This document shows positions 1-6,318 of a stretch of DNA of 6,405 nt, piece by piece (position 1 is the stretch's first letter; every line of letters starts with the position of its first letter). A program made the translations under genes and the position numbers. Origin of the DNA: an uncultured Eubacterium sp. GTDB lineage: Bacteria; Bacillota_A; Clostridia; Lachnospirales; Lachnospiraceae. The stretch is taken from contig CANTHI010000226.1 in the NCBI GenBank assembly GCA_947653505.1, positions 1 through 6,405 of the forward strand. Direction: 5' to 3'. The notes under the pieces are model-generated. The model was not told where the DNA came from, made no database searches, and was given only the letters and a program-made list of their open reading frames with translations.

Positions 1-139
1 CATTAATAGATTGGTAATACCAAGCCGTTTTAACTGGTCCATTGTTTTCTTTGCTATCGGAGAAAAATCCCACTGGAATAGTCTCAGGCAGACAGATCAC
101 CGCCTCCCATCCGGCGTCCTCATAGCCAATACGCAACAC
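1..139 (-). CDS. Possible small ORF cut by the left edge; frame uncertain, may be a decayed repeat
   Basis: I do not recognise this. Downstream of the HAD gene, one minus-strand frame stays open from a GTG at 137-139 to the window edge (46 codons). It begins (V/M)LRIGYEDAGWEAVICLPE, with plausible codon usage. The good Shine-Dalgarno sequence at 164-168 does not serve this GTG: it serves an ATG at 154-156 that reads only M-Q-D-T before TAA. In that ATG's frame a second sensible peptide, KKTMDQLKRLGITNLL, appears nearer the edge (below about 65). This pattern fits a gene disrupted by compensating frameshifts, or a non-coding repeat that happens to be open. The first ten codons match a plus-strand frame at 6376-6405. 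No domain was identified and the real extent lies outside the window. Confidence 0.22.
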   Translation of the reverse strand, partial: MLRIGYEDAGWEAVICLPETIPVGFFSDSKENNGPVKTAWYYQSIN

Positions 140-147
140 TTTTATGT
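111..147 (-). repeat. Left copy of an inverted pair of edge repeats
   Basis: Read on the minus strand, this 37-nt stretch aligns without gaps to plus-strand 6368-6404 at 29 of 37 positions. The two longest shared blocks are TATTGGCT and GGACGC. The copies face outward and enclose the four-gene block. Homology may extend further left, but the right copy runs out at the window edge. The left copy carries ATGA where the right has GCGC. It also has about four extra bases after GGACGC if the following TGGG is aligned. Both changes would alter one of the candidate reading frames. This looks like a diverged member of a dispersed element, of unknown identity. Confidence 0.5.
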
Positions 148-163
148 ATCCTGCATGATGATA

Positions 164-168
164 CCTCC
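164..168 (-). promoter_or_regulatory. Shine-Dalgarno site leading only to a four-codon ORF
   Basis: The minus strand reads GGAGG here, seven nucleotides before an ATG at 154-156, which is ideal spacing. The ATG opens M-Q-D-T and then TAA at 142-144. The nearest longer open frame starts with GTG about 24 nt past the GGAGG, too far for normal initiation. The site therefore points either to a broken gene start or to a tiny leader ORF. It lies 8 nt beyond the HAD gene stop. Confidence 0.35.
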
Positions 169-176
169 ATAGTTGT

Positions 177-1004
177 TTACGAGAGGAAAAATCTTTGTAT
201 CACCTCTCCCACAGCCCCTTCTTCATGATTTTTTTCACATACATAATCCGCAGCTTCCTTTGCCATCTGGTGTGCATTGCGCGGCGCGGCGCCTATGCCT
301 GCTGCCTGCAGCATCGCGATATCATTGCGTTCATCCCCTGCCGCAACGGATGCCGTGACCGGAAGATTTAAATACGCACACAGCTTTTTAACTGCCGCTC
401 CTTTGGAGATTCCTGCCGGACAATATTCCAGATACTGCTCACAGGAAAAAAAGCTGTTTAACACATCCTTTGTCCATCCTGCGTTTTCTTTCTGAAACTG
501 CTCCAGACGCTCATGCTGGTCCAGACTGATCACAATCATCTTTGCAGGCTCTGCGCTCATCTGCTCCAGAATATCCGGTCCGGTCTGCGGCTCCAGCTTC
601 GTATGCGCGGTATACGCATCCAGCTCAGGTGTATGGCGCGCCGTAAGTACTTTATCATCCTTTCTGTCATAAGTATGAATATACAGACCTTCCTGATCTG
701 CCTGCGCAAACATCCGGCGCACCACTTCCAGCGGGATTGAAGCATACGATATGATCCTGTCCTTAGACGGATCGTAAATAACCCCGCCATTATAGGCGGC
801 AATATAGCATCCGCTGCAATCCAGACCAGATTGCGCCGCCACCGCCCGCGCACTCGCCAGCGGCCGTCCGGTGCAGACCGCAAAATAATATCCCTGCCGC
901 AGCATTTCATCAATCGCTGCCCTTGTCCCCGCTTCTATTTCTTTTTTGTCATTTAAAAGCGTCGCATCCAGATCGCTGAATAAAATCTTATACTGTCCTG
1001 TCAT
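177..1004 (-). CDS. Cof-type HAD-superfamily (IIB) sugar-phosphate phosphatase-like hydrolase
   Basis: 275 aa, the usual length for Cof/YidA-type HAD hydrolases. These are soluble cytoplasmic Mg-dependent phosphatases that act on sugar phosphates, flavin or PLP-type cofactors and similar small phosphoesters. Visible motifs in order: motif I DLDATLL at residues 11-17 with the nucleophile D11 and acid/base D13; motif II CTGRP with T45; N72-G73 before the cap; a C2-type cap from about 80 to 190; GISKGAA with the motif III lysine K201; and motif IV GDERND at 223-228 with D224 and D228. Motif I has Ala14 where the family normally has Gly (DxDGT). The ATG at 1004 follows AAAGGAG by four nucleotides. 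Substrate cannot be read from sequence. The gene lies 144 nt downstream of ppk, beyond a hairpin, so it may be expressed separately or only by read-through. Confidence 0.93.
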   Translation of the reverse strand: MTGQYKILFSDLDATLLNDKKEIEAGTRAAIDEMLRQGYYFAVCTGRPLASARAVAAQSGLDCSGCYIAAYNGGVIYDPSKDRIISYASIPLEVVRRMFAQADQEGLYIHTYDRKDDKVLTARHTPELDAYTAHTKLEPQTGPDILEQMSAEPAKMIVISLDQHERLEQFQKENAGWTKDVLNSFFSCEQYLEYCPAGISKGAAVKKLCAYLNLPVTASVAAGDERNDIAMLQAAGIGAAPRNAHQMAKEAADYVCEKNHEEGAVGEVIQRFFLS

Positions 1005-1030
1005 AAAACTCCTTTCATCTGCCGGAAATC

Positions 1031-1075
1031 AGACCGCCTGTTTCAGTACCAGCGGTTGTCTGAATCAGGCGGTCT
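1031..1075. terminator. Strong hairpin between ppk and the HAD gene; terminator or attenuator
   Basis: AGACCGCCTG at 1031-1040 pairs perfectly with CAGGCGGTCT at 1066-1075. After a T-T mismatch the stem continues for five more pairs (1042-1046 with 1060-1064). The clearest T-run follows the plus-strand reading (TTTTCT from 1075), yet no plus-strand gene ends here. On the minus strand, where ppk and the HAD gene lie, the stem is followed only by GATTTCC. It ends 16 nt before the HAD ribosome binding site at 1009-1015. It may end the ppk transcript partially, act bidirectionally, or protect the 3' end of the upstream message. There is no room for a separate HAD promoter between the hairpin and the HAD start. 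Confidence 0.6.
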
Positions 1076-1148
1076 TTTCTCCTATTACATAGTTTTGATT
1101 CTGTTTTTATTTTCCTGCAGCTGTGCTGTGATATGGTTCTGTGCACCT

Positions 1149-3428
1149 TTAACCGACAGGTTCTGCCGGAACAAACACACGGTCCTTGTATGCCTTATCC
1201 TGCATTGGGACTAACTGTTCTGCTTCCCTGCAAAAGATTTCCTGCGAGTTTACCAGCATTTTGCCGCGTTTGTCGATTTTTTCATAAGTACCGTCCGGCT
1301 GCAGTACATGTGCCTTTACATTGTCTTCAAATTCCACGTCCAGAATATGCAGCACTTTCTTTTTCAGCTCCTGATCCAGAACCGGAAATACGATCTCTAC
1401 CCTGCGGTCCAGATTTCTCGGCATCCAGTCCGCGCTTCCCATAAAGACTTCCGCATGTCCGTCGTTGCAGAAATCAAAAATCCGGCTGTGCTCGAGGAAG
1501 TTGCCGACGATCGAATGCACATGGATGTTTTCGCTGACTCCTTTGATGCCGGTGCGCAGACAGCAGATGCCGCGGACCAGCAGCTGGATCTTTACACCGG
1601 CTGACGACGCTTCATAAAGCGCCTCGATCATTTCCTGATCGCAGAGCGAATTCATCTTCGCGCGGATATATGCCTGCTTTCCCGCCCTGGCGTTTTTCGT
1701 CTCCCGGCGCACGAGCTTTAAAAACTTTTTGCGCAGCCAGATTGGCGCTACCGCCAGCGAATTCCAGCTCAGCGGCTCGGAATAGCCTGAAAGCATGTTA
1801 AAGACCGCTGTGGCATCCTCCCCGACTGCCTCCGAGCAGGTCAGGACGCCGCAGTCTGTATACAGCTTCGCGGTGGAGTCGTTGTAATTTCCGGTTCCAA
1901 GATGCACATAGCGGCGGATCCCTTCGTCTTCCCTTCTTACAACAAGCGCGATTTTGCTGTGTGTCTTTAAGCCGACGATTCCATATATGACATGGCAGCC
2001 TGCCTGCTCCAGCTTTTTGGCCCAGACAATATTATTTTCCTCATCAAAACGTGCTTTTAACTCTACAAGCACCGTTACCTGCTTGCCGTTTTCCGCAGCC
2101 TGCGCTAACGACGCGATAATCGGAGAGTTGCCACTGACACGGTAAAGCGTCATTTTAATCGCCAGTACCTGCTCATCGCTGGCCGCCTGATGGATCAGCT
2201 CGATAACAGGTCCAAAGCTCTGGTACGGATGGTGCAGCAGGATATCCCCCTTCTGAATGGCCTCAAAAATATTTTCTCCCGGCAGGATCTCCGGCACGAG
2301 CTGCGGCTTGTGCGGCTCATAGCGCAGATGGTCACAGCCCTCCAGCCCGTACATCTTCATCAGAAAAGTAAAGTCTATCGGTCCGTTGATATAAAAAATA
2401 TCCTGCTTATTTTCCACATGCAGCTCGTCTTTTAAAAACGCAAGCAGCTTTTTATCAATGCCGTCTTCGACTTCCAGACGGATGACCTCGCCCCACTGCC
2501 GTTTTTTCAGCTGCTTCTGGATTTCCTTTAACAGATCCGGCGCTTCGTCTTCATCGATGGAAAAGTCCGCGTTACGCATGATCCGGTATGGATAGGCACA
2601 TACAACCTTGTAGTTTAAAAACAGCTTATCGATATTTTTTTCAATAATCTGTTCGAGCAGAATAAAGACTTTCTCATCCGGATTTTTGGACGGCACTGGT
2701 ACGAGCCTTGCCATACCGCTCGGCACCTGTACGGTGGCAAACTCTGGCTTGATGCCTTTCTTTTTCTTCTTTTCTTTTTTCTCTTTTTCCCTGATACCTG
2801 ACTGCTCCGGTTCCTGCGTCTGTTTTTCGGTTGTGCCGGATGCTTCCTCCAGCAGGAGATCATCCGGTTCCTCCTCCTGGGCTTTGTGGTCAAGCAGTCC
2901 GCCGGTGCCTTTGTATTCAATGACTGCCGCGATATTTAAGGATTTATTCCGGATTAACGGAAACGGACGGCTGGCGTCCACAGCCATCGGCGTTAATACC
3001 GGATAGACTTCATTTTCAAAATAGTCGTCGACAAAAGCGGCCTGTTCTTCTGTTAATTTTTCATACGCGTCGATAATATAAATATTTTCCTGATTCATCA
3101 GCGGCAGCAGCGACCGGTTATACGTCGAATACTGCAGATTGACGAGTTCTCTCGTATCTTCATTGATCCGTTCCAGCTGCTTTAACGCATCCATACCCGC
3201 GATATCTGCCTTTTTCACGCCCGCATGCAGCATGTCTTTGAGCGAGGCTACCCTTACCATAAAAAACTCATCCAGATTCGAGGATGTAATGCTGATAAAT
3301 TTGAGCCGCTCCAGCAGCGGAATCGTCTTATCCCGTGCTTCATTTAAGACCCGCCGGTCGAACTTAATCCAGCTGAGCTCCCGGTTTTCAAAATATTCCG
3401 GTTTTCCATATTCAGTTGTCTTTTCCAT
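1149..3428 (-). CDS. ppk1: Polyphosphate kinase 1 (PPK1)
   Basis: Transfers the gamma-phosphate of ATP onto inorganic polyphosphate, reversibly, through a phosphohistidine intermediate; cytoplasmic or membrane-associated. The family signatures are complete. The N-terminal domain has FENRELSWIKFDRRVLNEA at 13-31 and SSNLDEFFMVR at 49-59. KMTLYR (R430) and ELKARFDE (R460) match the Mg-binding arginines. GLKTHSK holds the presumed autophosphorylated His490, and NFLEHSRIF holds the second catalytic His647. At 759 aa it is longer than typical PPK1 (about 690-720). The excess is an acidic then lysine-rich low-complexity insert at about residues 172-228, which includes the run KEKKEKKKKKG. The ATG at 3428 has GGAGG five nucleotides upstream. 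The gene starts 18 nt after the ppx-like stop, which implies co-transcription and possibly translational coupling. No catalytic residue appears lost. Confidence 0.97.
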   Translation of the reverse strand: MEKTTEYGKPEYFENRELSWIKFDRRVLNEARDKTIPLLERLKFISITSSNLDEFFMVRVASLKDMLHAGVKKADIAGMDALKQLERINEDTRELVNLQYSTYNRSLLPLMNQENIYIIDAYEKLTEEQAAFVDDYFENEVYPVLTPMAVDASRPFPLIRNKSLNIAAVIEYKGTGGLLDHKAQEEEPDDLLLEEASGTTEKQTQEPEQSGIREKEKKEKKKKKGIKPEFATVQVPSGMARLVPVPSKNPDEKVFILLEQIIEKNIDKLFLNYKVVCAYPYRIMRNADFSIDEDEAPDLLKEIQKQLKKRQWGEVIRLEVEDGIDKKLLAFLKDELHVENKQDIFYINGPIDFTFLMKMYGLEGCDHLRYEPHKPQLVPEILPGENIFEAIQKGDILLHHPYQSFGPVIELIHQAASDEQVLAIKMTLYRVSGNSPIIASLAQAAENGKQVTVLVELKARFDEENNIVWAKKLEQAGCHVIYGIVGLKTHSKIALVVRREDEGIRRYVHLGTGNYNDSTAKLYTDCGVLTCSEAVGEDATAVFNMLSGYSEPLSWNSLAVAPIWLRKKFLKLVRRETKNARAGKQAYIRAKMNSLCDQEMIEALYEASSAGVKIQLLVRGICCLRTGIKGVSENIHVHSIVGNFLEHSRIFDFCNDGHAEVFMGSADWMPRNLDRRVEIVFPVLDQELKKKVLHILDVEFEDNVKAHVLQPDGTYEKIDKRGKMLVNSQEIFCREAEQLVPMQDKAYKDRVFVPAEPVG

Positions 3429-3446
3429 GAAATCCTCCCTCTCCTT

Positions 3447-4988
3447 TTATGTATATACACGCTTTTCTTTGATCACAGGCCTGATGCCAAAAATGGACAC
3501 AAACGCTTCTGATTTCGCTGCTAACAGTCCTTTTTCCAGTGCGATGTCACTCAGTGTTTCGATCGTAATCACCAGCTGCTTGTTTTTTAATACTGCCCTG
3601 ACGTTTTTAAACTTCTGTCTGTGGCTGCGGTCCATCGCATTTGCTACCCGCAGGATTGCCGCCAGCTTGGCCACGATTAAATAGCTGTGCTGATCCATAC
3701 GGTCTGCCAGTTCCTCATACGGATCTAACGGCGACGAATTGTACAATACCACACTTGCAACCATTTCCCGCTCCAGATGGGTCAGGCCGATAATCTCCGT
3801 CGCCCGTATAATCTGATAGGCGCAGATCGCGCTGTTGGCAAGACTGATATATTTTCCGCAGTCATGCAGCATGGCCGCTACTTTTAACAGCAGCCGCTCC
3901 CGTTTTCCCATTCCATGTACTTTTTTCATCGCGTCAAACAGCAATACCGACATGTCCGTCAGCGCATCGATATGCTGGGAATAGCTCATATAGCGCATCG
4001 ACATATTTTTGGCCGCTGATAAAATATCTTCTTCAAAATCATGTGCCGTATGGACAATCTTATGCGTCTGCGCATAATCATACGCGATCCCGTCGCTCGT
4101 ATCCACATCCGGAAACCAGATCGTCTGCGCATGCATGGCCTGCGTCAGCTTGGCATACAAAATCACAGACGGCAGTACGAGAATATCTTTTTCATTCGAC
4201 AGATTTAAAATCTCTGAGATCTCCTCCACACTCTTTTTATCCAGCTTTTTCAAAAAACTGATAAATTCCGGCGCCCCCACTTCGCTCAGAACTTCTCCGT
4301 TCTTACTCAGCCTGCGCATGATTTCTGAAATATAATCTCCCATTAAAATAACGTTTTTAATCTCTTCCCCAGGCTGCATATACTGGGCCAGAAAGACGGC
4401 CAGTTCTTTATCCACCAGCTCTTCCAGCTGATTTTCCAGATGCAGGACGTTATGTTCTATATCCGACAGCATTTCCATCAGCCGCATCGTTCCGATCGCC
4501 AGATGCTGCGTCGTCACGACACGCCCGTTGATAAATAATGTAATCTGCAGGCTCCCTCCGCCCACATCGATGACCGCCGCGCTGTCTTTTGTCATCTTGT
4601 CAAATCCCGGCCGCGCCGCGACTCCTTTATAAGTCAGAAACCGCCGTTCCGAATTGCTCAGCGTCGCGACCTCCAGTCCGGTCTGCGTCCTGATCTGGTC
4701 TAAAATAAACATCATATTTTTGGCTTCGCCAACGACGTTTCCCGCAAATGCCCGGTATTCCTTTGCTTTATAGCCCTGCATAATCCTTGCAAAATCCGCC
4801 AGTATGACACACAGCTCATCTACCAGATCCGGACCTATGACACCGGAGTGAAACGTATCCCGCCCCAGCTCCAGCCTTGTACGGATATGATCGATTTCAC
4901 GGATTTTCTTTTTTCCGGACAACTCAAAGATTTTCAGGCTCACTTCATAAGAGCCGATATAAATTGCTGCAAATGTTGTAATTGCCAT
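3447..4988 (-). CDS. Ppx/GppA-family exopolyphosphatase-like protein with C-terminal HD domain
   Basis: 513 aa, the usual size for this family, which removes terminal phosphate from polyphosphate or pppGpp. The actin-like (ASKHA) fold spans about 1-310: FAAIYIGSYEVSLKIF at 6-21, DVGGGSLQI at 141-149 and HLAIGTMRLMEM at 162-173. An HD-type helical domain follows at about 325-460, with H339, LHDCGK (H375, D376) and VANAMDR (D453). Family assignment is firm, but expected catalytic residues are changed. The Asp of the first phosphate loop is Tyr10, the Glu of SGxxEA is Arg115, and the Glu of DIGGGSTE is Gln148. D141 is kept. It may therefore be a weak or non-classical phosphatase or a polyphosphate/nucleotide sensor. 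The ATG at 4988 has AAAGGAG seven nucleotides upstream. The gene sits 26 nt after pheA and 18 nt before ppk1, which supports a polyphosphate role. Confidence 0.9.
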   Translation of the reverse strand: MAITTFAAIYIGSYEVSLKIFELSGKKKIREIDHIRTRLELGRDTFHSGVIGPDLVDELCVILADFARIMQGYKAKEYRAFAGNVVGEAKNMMFILDQIRTQTGLEVATLSNSERRFLTYKGVAARPGFDKMTKDSAAVIDVGGGSLQITLFINGRVVTTQHLAIGTMRLMEMLSDIEHNVLHLENQLEELVDKELAVFLAQYMQPGEEIKNVILMGDYISEIMRRLSKNGEVLSEVGAPEFISFLKKLDKKSVEEISEILNLSNEKDILVLPSVILYAKLTQAMHAQTIWFPDVDTSDGIAYDYAQTHKIVHTAHDFEEDILSAAKNMSMRYMSYSQHIDALTDMSVLLFDAMKKVHGMGKRERLLLKVAAMLHDCGKYISLANSAICAYQIIRATEIIGLTHLEREMVASVVLYNSSPLDPYEELADRMDQHSYLIVAKLAAILRVANAMDRSHRQKFKNVRAVLKNKQLVITIETLSDIALEKGLLAAKSEAFVSIFGIRPVIKEKRVYT

Positions 4989-5014
4989 ATCCTTTCTCCT
5001 TTTTTCAGCTTATC

Positions 5015-6169
5015 CTAATAATTTCCAAGCACACGTATAGTCTCGCATTCCTCAGACAGCCCGCGCAGTGCATTGGATACAGCGCTGTCATTCAGACTCC
5101 CTGCGAAATCTATAAAAAACCGGTACTGCCAGTTCGTCCCTTCGCGCCCTTTCAAAGGTCTGGACTGGATAAAATTCATATTCAGATCATTATAAATAAT
5201 ATGCGATAATGCATGATACAAAGAACCGCTCTGATGCTTTACTTCCAGACAGATGCTCATTTTCGCCGCACCTTTTAAAAATATTTTCTGATTCGTTACG
5301 ATAATAAATCTGGTCGAATTTTCACTGTTAGTCTGAATATTTTTTTCCAGAATCTTAAGTCCGTACAGCTGCGCCGTCAGCTCACTGGCAATCGCCGCTT
5401 TGTGCTTCTTTCCGGAATTTTTTACTTTGCAGGCGGCAACCGCTGTATTGCTCTCCGTCGCACAGTCCCATTCCTCATGCATCTGCAGATAATGGTCGCA
5501 CTGCGCCAGCGCCTGCGGATGTGAATACACACTTGTAATATCAGACAGTGACGCGTCCGGCAGGCCCAGCAGGCAGTGACGGATCGGTATAATCTGTTCC
5601 CCCACGATATAGTTGTCATACTCCACAAGCAGGTCATAATTTTCCGCCACGACACCCGCCGTAGAGTTTTCAATCGGCAGCACCGCATAATCCGCTTTGC
5701 CGCTTTGAATCGCCTCCATCGCTTCCCGCCAGCTGTCGACATGAAAACAATGGAGCCTGGCGCCTTCCCCCTGCTTACCGAAATACTGGTTCATCGCGAT
5801 GTGCGCATAGGCGCCTTCCACACCCTGGAAAACGATGCGGCTGCCTTCTGCGCTGATTTTTTCTACTTCTGTAAATTCCATTGGAGCCTTAAGACCATAT
5901 TCGGTCAGAAGCTGATACTGTCTCTTGCGGCTGATGGACATGATGTGCTCGAACAATTCCCGGATGCCGTGTTTTAAAAAACTGCCTGTGACGAGCGAGG
6001 ACAGTTTCTCCAGTTTCTCACGCTCACGCTCTTTGTCAAATACTTTTTTTCCGGTCCGGATCTTATATCCGGCGACTTCACCTGTCAGCTGCATGCGCTT
6101 TAAGTACAGCGCTGTAATCTCTCTGTCTACCTGATCGATTTCGTCCCTGATCTCTAATAAGTCTTTCAT
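5015..6169 (-). CDS. pheA: Bifunctional chorismate mutase / prephenate dehydratase (P-protein)
   Basis: Converts chorismate to prephenate and then to phenylpyruvate, the committed steps to phenylalanine, in the cytoplasm. From the chosen Met the protein is 384 aa, matching P-proteins (about 376-390). The AroQ chorismate mutase domain (1-90) shows R8, R25, K36, D45, E49 and Q84 at the expected active-site spacing. The dehydratase domain (about 110-293) shows FQGVEGAYAHIA, PIENSTAGVV and the catalytic STRF with T286. An ACT domain (about 303-384) should bind phenylalanine for feedback; its motifs read GSLY (315-318) and QSRP (335-338) instead of GALV and ESRP. The frame is open to another ATG at 6221-6223, adding 18 residues. 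That ATG has no ribosome binding site and overlaps a likely promoter, while the ATG at 6167-6169 begins the family's typical MKDLLEIRDEID. The ppx-like gene follows 26 nt downstream. Confidence 0.96.
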   Translation of the reverse strand: MKDLLEIRDEIDQVDREITALYLKRMQLTGEVAGYKIRTGKKVFDKEREREKLEKLSSLVTGSFLKHGIRELFEHIMSISRKRQYQLLTEYGLKAPMEFTEVEKISAEGSRIVFQGVEGAYAHIAMNQYFGKQGEGARLHCFHVDSWREAMEAIQSGKADYAVLPIENSTAGVVAENYDLLVEYDNYIVGEQIIPIRHCLLGLPDASLSDITSVYSHPQALAQCDHYLQMHEEWDCATESNTAVAACKVKNSGKKHKAAIASELTAQLYGLKILEKNIQTNSENSTRFIIVTNQKIFLKGAAKMSICLEVKHQSGSLYHALSHIIYNDLNMNFIQSRPLKGREGTNWQYRFFIDFAGSLNDSAVSNALRGLSEECETIRVLGNY

Positions 6170-6199
6170 TTCCGTCCACCCTGTATGTTTGATTCGTAC

Positions 6200-6227
6200 C
6201 TTATAAACGGTCTGGATTCTCATTCAA
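6200..6227 (-). promoter_or_regulatory. Candidate sigma-70-type promoter for pheA and the downstream genes
   Basis: On the minus strand TTGAAT (6222-6227) and TATAAG (6200-6205) are separated by 16 nt, four of six and five of six matches to the sigma-A consensus boxes. Transcription would begin near 6190-6194, giving a 5' leader of about 20-25 nt before the pheA ATG at 6169. That placement rules out the upstream in-frame ATG at 6223 for this transcript. The boxes are imperfect and the flank is AT-rich, so the call is moderate. No leader peptide or attenuator fits in so short a leader. Confidence 0.42.
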
Positions 6228-6318
6228 TATAAACAAATGTGATTTCTTATGTACGTTTATTTTTGGTACTTTTTACACATCTATCATATTACTTTTGGGT
6301 GTAAATTTCAAGTATTGG

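Noticed and set aside
140..160. Programmed frameshift at the MQDT-TAA start of the left edge
   Set aside because: There is no slippery heptamer, and shifting into the second frame would still need another shift further on. Decay or a non-coding repeat explains it better.
2..172. Plus-strand open frame of 56 codons at the left edge, ending TAG at 170-172
   Set aside because: No start codon is visible in its main part, it has no recognisable motif, and it opposes the better minus-strand signal. It is most likely a mirror of the repeat's open frames.
1080..1140. Promoter for the HAD gene (TATGTAAT in the ppk-HAD gap)
   Set aside because: No TTGACA-like box lies at 16-18 nt upstream, and the hairpin would follow directly in the transcript.
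3139..3684. 181-codon plus-strand open frame spanning the ppk/ppx junction
   Set aside because: It is antisense to two well-supported genes, rich in Ser/Phe/Leu as expected for a complement frame, and lacks a ribosome binding site or domain.
6167..6184. AGGGTGGACGG before pheA resembles the T-box core AGGGTGGNACCGCG
   Set aside because: It lacks the rest of the core, ends at the start codon, and has no terminator/antiterminator pair or room for a specifier stem in the short leader.
6263..6290. Plus-strand TTGGTA - 16 nt - CATATT as a promoter for the right-edge ORF
   Set aside because: Each box matches only four of six positions in an AT-rich gap where such pairs arise easily. I would not annotate it without transcript data.
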